In this document: positions 14,282-23,584 of the stretch, piece after piece
Numbering within the stretch: position 1 is the stretch's first letter
How the letters are laid out: every line of letters starts with the position of its first letter
Origin: DAOVVL01 sp965603095
Lineage (GTDB): Bacteria > Pseudomonadota > Alphaproteobacteria > Rhodospirillales > Magnetovibrionaceae
NCBI GenBank assembly: GCA_965603095.1
Contig: CBFDBQ010000019.1
Location: 1-35,837, forward strand
Direction: 5' to 3'
DNA: 35,837 nucleotides
Notes under the pieces: model-generated
What the model saw: only the letters and a program-made list of their open reading frames with translations
The model's database searches: none
Told to the model about the DNA's origin: nothing
Program-made: the position numbers and the translations under genes

Positions 14282-14311
14282 AAAACCCCAAGAAATATCT
14301 TGGGGTTTTTT
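14282..14311 (+). terminator. Rho-independent terminator after dihaem cytochrome c
   Basis: AAAACCCCAAGA and TCTTGGGGTTTT form a perfect 12-bp stem with a 4-base AATA loop, ending in a T-run, 30 bases after the stop codon. It also blocks antisense reading into the convergent gene at 14336. Confidence 0.93.
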
Positions 14312-14335
14312 ATTGGTCTTCATTCACTGGCTCAC

Positions 14336-15634
14336 TCATCCTCGAGGATGTTTTTTCTCTAGTTGCTCTAGAAGCCAAAGCTTAAGAAGATCGGCATCGC
14401 CGTCATCTGCTGCAACCATTCTACCATCAGGCGTAAACACAGTGATTAGATTTTCGGTGGTTGTAAGGCGAACCGTATGGTCATCACACCATGCCAAATG
14501 CCTATTTTTTATCAATCCCGAGATGATTGCATCGGGATCAAAGCCTTCATCTGCAGCCAATTGTCGGAAATCTTTGTCTCGAACATCAAACTCTCCTGCT
14601 CGGGCGACTTGATGCAGGACTACCCATTCGTTTTCATCGGCATCTCTCGGTTCCCAAGAAGTGGGCTCAATAGTGGAAAGTTGCTTTCGTGATATCTCTG
14701 AAGAACTATATTCCCAACCGTACAACTCACCAACTTTTCCAAAACGCGCATCTAGTAGGGGGATCAGACGTTCCATTTTAAGGGTGTCATCCACTGGGAA
14801 TTGCGCTTGAAACTGATTTGATAGGCGTGTCCAGATAAGTTCTACCAATATTGTTAGTGGATTTTCTCCGTTCGACACAACAACAGGCCACCAGCCATCA
14901 TCGTTTAGGGGCGAAACGTAAGGTTGCCCATTCACCTTCAGTAGCGCATTGTTTTTGCAGATTATGAGGTTTGGGAGAGACCCCACCCCGAAACCGACAC
15001 CAGTTTTAACGTTTTTCTCCAGATGTTTTATAAGCCCCATTCTAAGCGAATATTCGTCGGTGTAGCCTTCGTAACCTATGAGGATTCGAACAGGAGCCAG
15101 TTGCTCAGACACTAAATAACGAAAGATGAATAATAGATCTTTCGAAAGGGCGTCTATGTCATCTTTTGTGCGAGGGGATTTCCCGGTAAGCAGTGCAAAA
15201 GCATTACAAGCTGGGAGAATACTGGGATCATAAGTTTCTTTGCTTTTTATAAGCTCGTCATGCATATCCATTACAGTGCGGAGCTTATTAAATCCATCCT
15301 CTAAGTCTGCACCAAATAGGTTTTTTTTAACTTCAAGAACAGCGATGACATCCTGCATTGGCCAGACGTAACCATCTGTATGTGGTATCTTGCGACCCTC
15401 GCCAGTGACTAGCATAGCATCGATTTGAGTACTGAGGCGACCGCTAACACCCTCAATGAACCCGTCTACTATTTGTAAGTTGAGTTCTGGTGGGATGGCG
15501 CGATCGAGAATGTCGCGAGTAAGGCCTTCATACATTGCACCAATCGTGGGTCCGTGCGTGACCTTTTCCTCGGAAAGTTTTGCGGCTTCTATGTCCTTGA
15601 GTTCTTGAAGAAAGGCCGCGATGCTTGTGATCAT
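14336..15634 (-). CDS. DUF6602-like protein with a PD-(D/E)XK-type N-terminal domain, probable accessory gene
   Basis: A 432-aa soluble protein. The N-terminal ~170 residues hold a nuclease-fold pattern: E36 in GAMYEGLTRDIL, D72 in STQIDAML, and E101-x-K103 in VIAVLEVKKNLFG, with the expected spacing for E...D...ExK. The blocks YEGLTRDILDRAIP and IDAMLVTGEG resemble the DUF6602 family. The C-terminal third (about residues 335-432: VRDKDFRQLAADEGFDPDAIISGLI...) looks like a winged-helix or regulatory part. It starts at ATG 15634 after AGGGAAG, 33 bases behind the polyprenyl synthase stop. Codons such as CTC, ATC and GTC look commoner here than in smc or glyS, hinting at transfer. A defence or DNA-processing role is speculation. 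Gene real; domain call moderate. Confidence 0.7.
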   Translation of the reverse strand: MITSIAAFLQELKDIEAAKLSEEKVTHGPTIGAMYEGLTRDILDRAIPPELNLQIVDGFIEGVSGRLSTQIDAMLVTGEGRKIPHTDGYVWPMQDVIAVLEVKKNLFGADLEDGFNKLRTVMDMHDELIKSKETYDPSILPACNAFALLTGKSPRTKDDIDALSKDLLFIFRYLVSEQLAPVRILIGYEGYTDEYSLRMGLIKHLEKNVKTGVGFGVGSLPNLIICKNNALLKVNGQPYVSPLNDDGWWPVVVSNGENPLTILVELIWTRLSNQFQAQFPVDDTLKMERLIPLLDARFGKVGELYGWEYSSSEISRKQLSTIEPTSWEPRDADENEWVVLHQVARAGEFDVRDKDFRQLAADEGFDPDAIISGLIKNRHLAWCDDHTVRLTTTENLITVFTPDGRMVAADDGDADLLKLWLLEQLEKKHPRG

Positions 15635-15667
15635 GTGGTGCTTCCCTGCAAAAACCTAAGCCATGCA

Positions 15668-16684
15668 TTAGCTGGCGCGTTCGATGCAAAAATCGACCAC
15701 GTCCAATAGCGCCTGTTTAATCTCGCTTTCGGGGAACAGGCCCAGTGCATCCTTGGCGATTGCACTATAATGACGTGCCCGCTCGATTGAATCTTCCAGC
15801 GCGTTATGTTTTGCCAATAGCGATTGGGCGCGAGCAAGGTCGCTCGGTTCTTGGACTAGGTTTTCGATTGTGCGGCGCCAGAAATCGCGCTCTTCGTCGT
15901 TACCGCGCCTAAATGCCAGAATTATCGGCAGGGTAACTTTTCCTTCGCGGAAATCATCACCAACGGTTTTGCCAAGCGTGCCCTCCTTTGCTTGATAATC
16001 AAGCACGTCATCAATTACCTGAAACGCGACGCCAAGGTTTTGCCCGTAGGCACGCAATGCTTCGCGTTCAGTATCTGGCCTTTCGCCGACAATGGCACCC
16101 AATTCACAGGCGGCGGCAAATAAAATAGCCGTTTTTGATTCAATTACGTCTAGGTAGGCGGTCTCGCTGGTTTCGGTGTCGTTTGCGGTCATCAACTGCA
16201 ACACTTCGCCTTCGGCCAATATGCTTGATGCTGATGAAAGCAACCCCAGCACGTCTAGCGAGCCGTCTTCGACCATTAATTCAAATGAACGGGAAAATAA
16301 AAAATCACCCACAAGCACGCTTGCTTGGTTGCCCCACAATGCGTTGGCTGAATCCATGCCCCGGCGAAGTTCGCTTTCATCAACCACATCGTCATGCAAC
16401 AGCGTAGCGGTATGGATGAATTCAATACAGGTGGCCAAAAGTATCTGGCGCGTTCCGTCATATCCGCAAAGCTTGCTTGCCGCCAGCGTTAACATGGGGC
16501 GCAGGCGTTTTCCGCCAGCCGCAATAATATGGCCCGCCAATTCCGGTATCAGGCTTACCGGGGAATGCATGCGTGTTACTATTTCTTGATTAACTGACCT
16601 AAGGTCGTCATCAATAAGGGCTGCTAGGCGGTCAAGCGGTGACGGCTTTTCTCGCTTATCTTCAAGATTGACTACAACACCCAT
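15668..16684 (-). CDS. ispB: Long-chain polyprenyl diphosphate synthase (quinone side chain)
   Basis: A trans-prenyltransferase (338 aa) that builds the isoprenoid tail of ubiquinone from farnesyl diphosphate and isopentenyl diphosphate. The first aspartate-rich motif is DDVVDESELRRG and the second is DDVLDYQ, each binding Mg2+-diphosphate. GGKRLRPML is the conserved N-terminal IPP-binding block. The residues four and five before the first motif are small (A, T in HTATLLHDD), which in this family leaves room for long products such as octa- to decaprenyl. ATG 16684 is divergent to the methyltransferase gene 102 bases away, an arrangement familiar from alphaproteobacteria. Product chain length cannot be fixed from the sequence. 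Confidence 0.93.
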   Translation of the reverse strand: MGVVVNLEDKREKPSPLDRLAALIDDDLRSVNQEIVTRMHSPVSLIPELAGHIIAAGGKRLRPMLTLAASKLCGYDGTRQILLATCIEFIHTATLLHDDVVDESELRRGMDSANALWGNQASVLVGDFLFSRSFELMVEDGSLDVLGLLSSASSILAEGEVLQLMTANDTETSETAYLDVIESKTAILFAAACELGAIVGERPDTEREALRAYGQNLGVAFQVIDDVLDYQAKEGTLGKTVGDDFREGKVTLPIILAFRRGNDEERDFWRRTIENLVQEPSDLARAQSLLAKHNALEDSIERARHYSAIAKDALGLFPESEIKQALLDVVDFCIERAS

Positions 16685-16786
16685 TTAAAAAACTCTTCCC
16701 TGTAAGGGCTTCAAAAAATCTTTTATTGTTGGATATAGATTTATCACAACTTGCACATTACCCCCAAGCTAAAGAGCCGAATTTTT

Positions 16787-17578
16787 ATGAAAAATACCCA
16801 AAAAACCCTACCTGAAACAACTAAGGACCACTTACTTAAAGGCAGGGTCACGTTTCATCAGCCAACTATCGGCTATCGCACCGCCATTGATACGGTGTTG
16901 TTGGCGGCATCTGTTGCGGCCAAGCCGGGCCATAGGGTGTTGGATATGGGCTGTGGGGTTGGTGGGGCCATGCTGGCGCTTGGGGCCAGAGTTGGCGCCG
17001 GGGCTGGTGGTGTGCTGGTCGATGGCATCGAAATCCAGTCGCAACTTGTGGGTCTGGCTAAAACCAATATTTTAGAAAATAAACTGGATGATAACCTTAG
17101 GGTATTTGAGGGCGATATTGCCAACCCGCCAAAGGGCGTTTCTGGCGGGGGCTATGATTTTGTCATGGCCAACCCACCATTTATGGATGCCGGGCGGGGC
17201 AACCTACCGCCGGGCGAAATGAAACGCACCGCCAATGTGGAAGGTGATGCCGATTTGACCACGTGGATTGGTGCGGGGATAAGGCTAGTAAAGCGCAAGG
17301 GGACTGTGGTTATAATCCATCGGGCTGACCGCCTTGGCCACATTATGGCGGCCATCGAAACTCAACTGGATGCCAATGGCGAAGGGGCGGGGGACGCAAC
17401 AATTTTACCCATTCACCCCCGCGCCGGCCTGCCCGCCAACCGGGTAATAGTAAGCTTTCGCCGCGGGGTTAAAACGCCCGTAACCTTGCTAGAGGGCATT
17501 GCGGTTCATACGAGCGGCGAGGGTTACACGGACTTGTTAGAAGGTGTCCTTGACGGTGGGGCCATAGGGCTAAAATAA
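16787..17578 (+). CDS. TrmN6-family tRNA1(Val) (adenine37-N6)-methyltransferase-like protein
   Basis: A SAM-dependent N6-adenine methyltransferase of the YfiC/TrmN6 group, 263 aa from ATG 16787. The frame opens at TTG 16751, which has no ribosome site. Motif I for SAM is VLDMGCGVGGAML and the catalytic motif IV is NPPF in YDFVMANPPFMDAGRGN. The N-terminal TFHQPTIGYRTAIDTVLLAA is the family's hallmark (Q-x4-YR...DSxLL-type). The E. coli enzyme modifies A37 of tRNA1(Val). The C-terminal part carries PIHPRAGLPANRVIVSFRRG. It is divergent from ispB and followed by a small zinc-ribbon gene. The family is clear; the exact tRNA target is inferred. Confidence 0.88.
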   Translation: MKNTQKTLPETTKDHLLKGRVTFHQPTIGYRTAIDTVLLAASVAAKPGHRVLDMGCGVGGAMLALGARVGAGAGGVLVDGIEIQSQLVGLAKTNILENKLDDNLRVFEGDIANPPKGVSGGGYDFVMANPPFMDAGRGNLPPGEMKRTANVEGDADLTTWIGAGIRLVKRKGTVVIIHRADRLGHIMAAIETQLDANGEGAGDATILPIHPRAGLPANRVIVSFRRGVKTPVTLLEGIAVHTSGEGYTDLLEGVLDGGAIGLK

Positions 17579-17598
17579 CGCCAATTTCCTATGTTTTA

Positions 17599-17620
17599 AG
17601 CGGTTGACCGTTTAACCGCT
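17599..17620. other. Hairpin between the methyltransferase and zinc-ribbon genes
   Basis: AGCGGTT (17599-17605) and AACCGCT (17614-17620) form a perfect 7-bp stem with an 8-base loop. It is followed by CGCCCC, not by T, so it is not a standard terminator on the plus strand. It may be an mRNA-processing or stability element in the 60-base gap. Confidence 0.35.
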
Positions 17621-17638
17621 CGCCCCTACAAGTGAGAC

Positions 17639-17872
17639 ATGTTTGGATTTAGTCTTACCAAGTTGATTTTTACCATTATTGCCGTTGCCGTAGTCTGGCA
17701 GGGGTTCAAGCTGCTTTCGCGCAAAAGCGAAATATCGGCTGAAAAAAAATCTTCAAAAACCGAAAAAGCCAACGCCAAAGCCAATGTAGAAGAAATGGTA
17801 AAATGCGAAACCTGTGGCACGTTTGTGGCGCCGGGCGCCAAAAGCTGTGGCAAGGACGATTGCCCGTTTTAG
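17639..17872 (+). CDS. Small membrane-anchored zinc-ribbon protein (PP0621-like)
   Basis: A 77-aa protein with an N-terminal membrane helix (FSLTKLIFTIIAVAVVWQGF, residues 4-23), a lysine/serine/alanine-rich linker of about 30 residues, and a C-terminal zinc ribbon with C56, C59, C70 and C75 (MVKCETCGTFV...SCGKDDCPF). This domain order matches the uncharacterised PP0621-type small proteins of proteobacteria. The start ATG 17639 follows GTGAG. It lies 24 bases ahead of glyQ in the same direction. No function is established; the fold suggests a membrane-tethered protein-protein or nucleic-acid contact. Confidence 0.85.
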   Translation: MFGFSLTKLIFTIIAVAVVWQGFKLLSRKSEISAEKKSSKTEKANAKANVEEMVKCETCGTFVAPGAKSCGKDDCPF

Positions 17873-17896
17873 GGCTAAAATATATTGAGATAACCA

Positions 17897-18790
17897 ATGG
17901 GCCATACACCTAACCCCGATACCTGCTTTCAACGCCTTATCCTTAAATTACAGGATTACTGGGCGGTTCATGGTTGTGTAATTTTGCAGCCATTGGATAT
18001 GCAGGTTGGTGCCGGAACATTTCACCCCACCACCACGTTTCGCGCGCTGGGCAAGGGCGATTGGAAAGCCGCATACGTGCAACCATGCCGCCGCCCAACC
18101 GATGGGCGCTATGGCGAAAACCCCAACCGCTTGCAACATTATTATCAGTTTCAGGTAATGCTGAAACCATCACCGGAAAATTCGCAAGACCTTTACCTTG
18201 ATAGCCTGCGTGCGCTGGGCATTGATACCGCCAACCATGACATTCGTTTTGTCGAGGACGATTGGGAAAGCCCGACCCTTGGCGCATGGGGCCTTGGCTG
18301 GGAAGTCTGGTGTGATGGCATGGAGGTTTCGCAGTTTACATATTTTCAACAAGTGGGCGGCATTGAATGTGACCCGGTGGCGGTTGAACTAACCTACGGG
18401 CTAGAACGCCTCGCCATGTATATTCAAGGTGTGGAAAACGTTTTCGATTTAGATTGGAATGGCCTTCCCGCAAATGAAGGCGGCGTTACCTACGGCGACA
18501 TATATAAAAGAAACGAAATTGAACAATCGGCATTTAATTTTGAATATGCCGATACGGATATTTTAGTCCAGCATTTCAAAGATGCAGAAAAACAATGCGG
18601 TGCATTATTGGCGTTGGATAAACCGCTGGCTTGGCCGGCCTATGAACAATGCGTTCAGGCATCTCACATTTTTAACCTGCTTGATGCCCGGGGCGTGATT
18701 AGCGTTACCGAAAGGCAAGCATATATTGCCAAGGTTCGCACCCTATCCAAAGGTTGCTGTGAAGCATGGGTAGGCGGGGATGCCGAATAA
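17897..18790 (+). CDS. glyQ: Glycyl-tRNA synthetase alpha subunit
   Basis: Catalytic subunit of the bacterial alpha2-beta2 glycyl-tRNA synthetase (297 aa), which activates glycine and charges tRNA-Gly. Family blocks are intact from end to end: FQRLILKLQDYWAVHGCVILQP, the AGTFHPTTTFRALG segment, YVQPCRRPTDGRYGENPNRLQHYYQ, WELGW-like GAWGLGWEVWCDGMEVSQF and GLERLAMYIQG. The length is standard. The stop codon overlaps the start of glyS by one base (TAATG), which couples translation of the two subunits. Confidence 0.98.
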   Translation: MGHTPNPDTCFQRLILKLQDYWAVHGCVILQPLDMQVGAGTFHPTTTFRALGKGDWKAAYVQPCRRPTDGRYGENPNRLQHYYQFQVMLKPSPENSQDLYLDSLRALGIDTANHDIRFVEDDWESPTLGAWGLGWEVWCDGMEVSQFTYFQQVGGIECDPVAVELTYGLERLAMYIQGVENVFDLDWNGLPANEGGVTYGDIYKRNEIEQSAFNFEYADTDILVQHFKDAEKQCGALLALDKPLAWPAYEQCVQASHIFNLLDARGVISVTERQAYIAKVRTLSKGCCEAWVGGDAE

Positions 18791-20832
18791 TGGCTGAGTT
18801 ATTATTAGAATTATTTTCCGAAGAAATCCCGGCGCGGATGCAGGCCCGGGCGGCCGATGATTTACAGCGTCTGGTGGAAACCGGCTTAAAAGACGCAGGC
18901 CTGGCTTGGGAAAAATCTGAAAGTTTTTACGGCCCCCGACGTTTAACGCTGGTTATTGATGGCCTGCCCGAAGTAACGCCCGATAAGGCTGATGAAAAAA
19001 AAGGCCCAGCAGTGGCCGCACCGGAACAGGCCATAAATGGATTTTTAAAATCAATTGGGCTGGCATCGGTTGATGAATGCGAAATTCGCGACGTTAAGGG
19101 CAAGCCCACATATTTTCTGGTGACCCAAAAGAAGGGTGGGCCAACGGCTGAGATTCTTTCAATTGTGGTCGATGGTGCGCTGAATGCGTTGCCATGGCCA
19201 AAGTCCATGCGCTGGGGCGAAGGTGAAAAACGCTGGGTTAGGCCCATGCATAATATGTTAGCCATATTTGGCGGAAGCGTTGTTAATGCAAAATACGAAG
19301 GGGTGGAAACAAGCAACAAAACCTTCGGCCACCGCTTCCTTTCTTCCGGTGAAATAAAAGTAAAAGATTTTGCCGATTATCAAGCCAAGCTTACCAAAGC
19401 CAACGTAATGCTATCGGCAGCTGAACGCCGGGCTGAAATATTGGCTCAGGCTGAAAAGCTTACGGGCAAAGCTGGCGTTGCATTAAAATCAGATGATGGC
19501 TTGTTAGCCGAAGTCAGCGGATTGGTTGAATGGCCGGTGGTGTTGATGGGTGATATCGCAACCGAATTCATGGAGTTACCGCCCGAGGTGTTATCGGCCA
19601 CCATGAAACTGCATCAGAAATTCTTTTCTGTTTTAAATGCCGATGGCACGCTGGCCTCTAAATTTATTGTGGTTGCCAATCAGGTGGCACCCGATGGGGG
19701 CAAGGCAATAATCGCCGGCAACGAACGGGTTCTTCGTGCCCGTCTGTCGGATGCTAAATTCTTTTGGGACACGGACCGCAAAATTAAATTGGGCGACCGT
19801 GCGCCCGCATTAAAAGACATAACCTTTCACGCCAAACTGGGCACGCTGGATGAAAAAATTGACCGGGTTCAGGCATTGGCCGCTTCGCTTTCAGATTATA
19901 TTGACGGCGCCGATAAAAACGCCGTGCGTTCAGCCGCGCGTTTGGCCAAATGCGATTTGGTTACGGGCATGGTCGGTGAATTGCCTGAATTACAAGGCAT
20001 CATGGGGCGCTATTATGCCCTTGCCGATGGCGAAAGTGCGGACGTAGCTGGTGCCATTGCAGAACATTATTCGCCATTGGGGCCAAATGATTCCTGCCCA
20101 ACCGCACCGGTTTCGGTGGCGGTGGCAATGGCTGATAAAATAGATACGCTGGCGGGTTTTTGGATCATCGATGAAAAACCAACCGGTTCCAAAGATCCGT
20201 TTGCGCTCAGGCGTGCCGCGCTGGGTGTAATCCGCCTGATTGCTGAAAACGGTTTGCGAATAAACCTGTTAAAGGTGTTTGAAATAGCAGGCGGCAAAAA
20301 AGAAGCTCCTGATTTGCTTTCATTTATAACCGACCGCTTAAAAGTTCATTTGAAATCAGAAGGCGTGCGTCATGACCTAATTGATGCGGTGGTATCAAAA
20401 GGCGACGAAGACGACCTTGTCCGTTTGTTGGCCCGGGTTGATGCCTTGTCGGCATTTGTTAAAACCGATGATGGGGCAAACCTGTTGGCGGCGCACAAGC
20501 GGGCGGGCAATATTTTGAAAATTGAAGAAAAGAAAGATGGCGCTTCCCACCGGGGAGATGCCGATGCATCGGCCTTAGAGCAGGCGGAAGAAAAAGCATT
20601 GTTTAGCGCGCTTTCTGATATGAAAAACAACACTGCCCCGTTAATTGATGGGGAAAAATTCGAAGACGCCATGTCCCACCTTGCCAAACTGCGCGAAGTT
20701 GTTGATAAGTTCTTCGATAGTGTTACCGTTAATGCTGATGATAAAAAATTGAGAGAAAATCGCCTAAGATTATTATCTACTATTGTGTCGACCATGGATG
20801 AAATAGCTGACTTTTCCAAAATTGAGGGATAA
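18790..20832 (+). CDS. glyS: Glycyl-tRNA synthetase beta subunit
   Basis: Beta subunit (680 aa from ATG 18790) needed for tRNA-Gly recognition. The opening AELLLELFSEEIPARMQ and the block GPRRLTL are diagnostic. The central region KSMRWGEGEKRWVRPMHNML, the HD-like segment DLVTGMVGELPELQGIMGRYYA and GSKDPFALRRAALGVIRLI are intact, and the C-terminal anticodon-binding-like domain (DALSAFVKTDDGANLLAAHKRAGNIL) is complete. The frame is open eight codons further upstream, but the TAATG junction with glyQ fixes the start. Fifteen bases separate it from ppdK, so glyQ-glyS-ppdK probably form one operon. Confidence 0.98.
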   Translation: MAELLLELFSEEIPARMQARAADDLQRLVETGLKDAGLAWEKSESFYGPRRLTLVIDGLPEVTPDKADEKKGPAVAAPEQAINGFLKSIGLASVDECEIRDVKGKPTYFLVTQKKGGPTAEILSIVVDGALNALPWPKSMRWGEGEKRWVRPMHNMLAIFGGSVVNAKYEGVETSNKTFGHRFLSSGEIKVKDFADYQAKLTKANVMLSAAERRAEILAQAEKLTGKAGVALKSDDGLLAEVSGLVEWPVVLMGDIATEFMELPPEVLSATMKLHQKFFSVLNADGTLASKFIVVANQVAPDGGKAIIAGNERVLRARLSDAKFFWDTDRKIKLGDRAPALKDITFHAKLGTLDEKIDRVQALAASLSDYIDGADKNAVRSAARLAKCDLVTGMVGELPELQGIMGRYYALADGESADVAGAIAEHYSPLGPNDSCPTAPVSVAVAMADKIDTLAGFWIIDEKPTGSKDPFALRRAALGVIRLIAENGLRINLLKVFEIAGGKKEAPDLLSFITDRLKVHLKSEGVRHDLIDAVVSKGDEDDLVRLLARVDALSAFVKTDDGANLLAAHKRAGNILKIEEKKDGASHRGDADASALEQAEEKALFSALSDMKNNTAPLIDGEKFEDAMSHLAKLREVVDKFFDSVTVNADDKKLRENRLRLLSTIVSTMDEIADFSKIEG

Positions 20833-20847
20833 GGGCGTTTAAACAAA

Positions 20848-23544
20848 ATGGCAAAGCTGGGCGAAAAGCTAGTTTATGCATTTGGCGGCAATGATGCCGA
20901 TGGTCGCGCCGATATGAAGGCGTTACTGGGTGGCAAGGGCGCCAACTTGGCCGAGATGTGTTCGCTCGACATTCCGGTTCCGCCGGGTTTTACAATTACC
21001 ACCGAAGTCTGCACCTATTTCACCGAAAATAATTCCACCTATCCTGCATCGTTGAAAAAAGACGTGGCCAAGCGCATTAAGACGCTTGAGGGCATCATGA
21101 GCGCAGGTTTTGGCAAGCCCAGTGCCGATGGCCATATACTTTTGCTTTCCATTCGTTCCGGCGGCAGGGCATCAATGCCCGGTATGATGGACACCGTGCT
21201 TAACCTTGGCCTTAATTCAGATACGGTTTTGGCATTGGCGACAGACAGCGGTGATGAACGTTTCGCCTATGATAGCTATCGCCGCTTTATTCAAATGTAT
21301 GGCGATGTGGTTATGGGGGTTGCCCATCATCATTTCGAAGACATCTTAGAAGACTTCAAGATGGAAAATAATTATCGCCTTGATACCGAGCTATCGGCGG
21401 ATGATTGGAAAAATCTTATTCCAAAATATCTTGGGGTTGCTGAAACCCAATCGGGTAATCCATTTCCACAAGACCCGATGGAGCAACTATGGGGCGCAAT
21501 TAGCGCGGTATTTAACAGCTGGATGAACCGTCGCGCGGCTACCTATCGCAAACTTCACAATATTCCCAAAAGCTGGGGCACCGCGGTTAACGTGCAGGCC
21601 ATGGTGTTTGGCAACATGGGCGAAACATCTGCCACCGGGGTTTGTTTTACCCGCAATCCATCAACCGGAGAATCTAATTATTATGGTGAATACCTGATAA
21701 ACGCCCAGGGCGAAGATGTTGTTGCGGGCATTCGCACCCCACAGCCATTAACGATTGAAGAAAAGAAAGCTTCGGCCAGCCACCTTCCGGCATTGGAAGA
21801 GGCAATGCCCGATGTTTATGCCCAACTGTTGGAAATACGCGAAGTTTTGGAAAAACATTTTTGCGATATGCAGGATATGGAATTCACCGTTCAGCAGGGC
21901 AAATTGTGGATGCTGCAAACCCGCGGGGCTAAACGCACCGCCAAGGCCGCATTAAAAATTGCGGTTGATATGAAAGAGGAAGGTCTTATTGACCAGACCG
22001 AGGCAATTCGCCGGGTTGAACCAGAACAGATTAATCAATTATTGCATCCCATGCTCGACCCCGAGGCCAAATGCGAAATTATTGGCAATGGCCTTCCGGC
22101 ATCACCCGGGGCCGCTTCGGGGCGGTTGGTTTTTACCTCGGACGACGCCGAGGAATGGGTGGCCCGTGGTGAAAAAGTAATGCTGGCCCGCATTGAAACC
22201 AGTCCAGAAGATATCGGCGGCATGCACGTAGCCGAAGGCATAATCACCACCCGTGGCGGAATGACTTCTCACGCCGCTGTGGTGGCACGCGGCATGGGTA
22301 AACCTTGCGTATCGGGTGCGGGCGGCGTTCGCATTGACGTTAATAAAAAAACATTATCCGCCCTTGGCCTGACCATGGGCGAGGGCGATATGGTTACCAT
22401 TGATGGTGCCAGTGGGCGAATAATAAAAGGGGTGGTGCCAACGGTTGACCCTGAACTTGGCGGTGATTTTTCCAAGCTAATGAAATGGGCTGATGAGGTA
22501 CGCAAATTAAAAATACGTGCCAACGCCGAAACACCAAAAGACGCAGCTGTTGCGCGTAATTTTGGTGCCGAAGGCATCGGTCTTTGTCGAACCGAACATA
22601 TGTTTTTTGAACCATCACGCATTATGCATATGCGTGAAATGATACTTGCCGATAGTGAACAATCCAGACGAACGGCGTTGGAAAAACTTCTCCCCCATCA
22701 AAAACAAGACTTCGTTGAATTGTTTCGCATAATGGAAGGATTGCCAGTAACCGTGCGCTTGCTCGACCCGCCATTGCATGAGTTTTTACCAACGCGCAAA
22801 GTTGATATTCAGGCGGTTGCAAATGATTTGGGCGTAAAAGAAGAAGAAATCGAAGCTCGCATAGTTCAATTACATGAATTCAATCCCATGCTAGGCCATC
22901 GTGGATGCCGTCTTGGCATTACCTACCCCGAAATATATGAGATGCAGATCCGGGCCATTTTTGAGGCTGCTTGCGAATTGGTAAAAGAAAAGGTCAAGGT
23001 TGCCCCTGAAATAATGATCCCCCTTATTGCCACGCTTAATGAATTCTCCATCCTTAAAATTCTTGTCGATAAAATAGCTAAAGAAGTAATGGCGGAGACC
23101 GGGATAAAGGTTAAATACCTTGTTGGAACAATGATTGAGCTTCCCCGTGCGGCCCTTGCCGCCGGCGAAATAGCAAAGGAAGCCGATTTCTTTAGTTTCG
23201 GAACAAACGACCTTACGCAAACAACCTATGGTTTATCCCGTGACGATTCGGGCAGGTTTATCGGTATTTACCGCGAGAAGGGTGTAATTGAAACCGATCC
23301 TTTTGTAACGCTGGATACCAAATACGTCGGCGAGCTTATAAAAATTGGAACCGAGCGTGGTCGTGCAGAAAACAGCCATTTACATATTGGTATATGCGGT
23401 GAACATGGCGGCGACCCGGATTCAATTCGCTTTTGTCACAAAATCGGGCTGGACTACGTTTCGTGCTCGCCCTACCGTGTACCCATAGCAAGACTTGCGG
23501 CGGCCCAAGCAGCATTAGGAATTGACGCTGAGACCAATTCTTAA
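20848..23544 (+). CDS. ppdK: Pyruvate, phosphate dikinase
   Basis: Interconverts pyruvate, ATP and phosphate with phosphoenolpyruvate, AMP and diphosphate (898 aa, full length). The N-terminal ATP-grasp domain shows GGKGANLAEM and SIRSGGRASMPGMMDTVLNLG. The phospho-carrier domain has the catalytic H475 in GGMTSHAAVVARGMGKPCVSG. The C-terminal TIM barrel has FSFGTNDLTQTTYGLSRDD and the proton-donor C850 in GICGEHGGDP. It can run glycolysis or gluconeogenesis depending on conditions, conserving energy through diphosphate. Its place right behind glyS is common in Rhodospirillales. A PpdK-regulatory (DUF299) kinase gene is not in the window. Confidence 0.98.
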   Translation: MAKLGEKLVYAFGGNDADGRADMKALLGGKGANLAEMCSLDIPVPPGFTITTEVCTYFTENNSTYPASLKKDVAKRIKTLEGIMSAGFGKPSADGHILLLSIRSGGRASMPGMMDTVLNLGLNSDTVLALATDSGDERFAYDSYRRFIQMYGDVVMGVAHHHFEDILEDFKMENNYRLDTELSADDWKNLIPKYLGVAETQSGNPFPQDPMEQLWGAISAVFNSWMNRRAATYRKLHNIPKSWGTAVNVQAMVFGNMGETSATGVCFTRNPSTGESNYYGEYLINAQGEDVVAGIRTPQPLTIEEKKASASHLPALEEAMPDVYAQLLEIREVLEKHFCDMQDMEFTVQQGKLWMLQTRGAKRTAKAALKIAVDMKEEGLIDQTEAIRRVEPEQINQLLHPMLDPEAKCEIIGNGLPASPGAASGRLVFTSDDAEEWVARGEKVMLARIETSPEDIGGMHVAEGIITTRGGMTSHAAVVARGMGKPCVSGAGGVRIDVNKKTLSALGLTMGEGDMVTIDGASGRIIKGVVPTVDPELGGDFSKLMKWADEVRKLKIRANAETPKDAAVARNFGAEGIGLCRTEHMFFEPSRIMHMREMILADSEQSRRTALEKLLPHQKQDFVELFRIMEGLPVTVRLLDPPLHEFLPTRKVDIQAVANDLGVKEEEIEARIVQLHEFNPMLGHRGCRLGITYPEIYEMQIRAIFEAACELVKEKVKVAPEIMIPLIATLNEFSILKILVDKIAKEVMAETGIKVKYLVGTMIELPRAALAAGEIAKEADFFSFGTNDLTQTTYGLSRDDSGRFIGIYREKGVIETDPFVTLDTKYVGELIKIGTERGRAENSHLHIGICGEHGGDPDSIRFCHKIGLDYVSCSPYRVPIARLAAAQAALGIDAETNS

Positions 23545-23584
23545 AACACACACAATAAATATAATAATTTAAAAGTAAGAAAAA

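Noticed and set aside
14337..14350. 14-bp perfect palindrome CATCCTCGAGGATG
   Set aside because: It lies within the last codons and stop of the gene at 14336, is not followed by a T-run, and is best explained by coding sequence.
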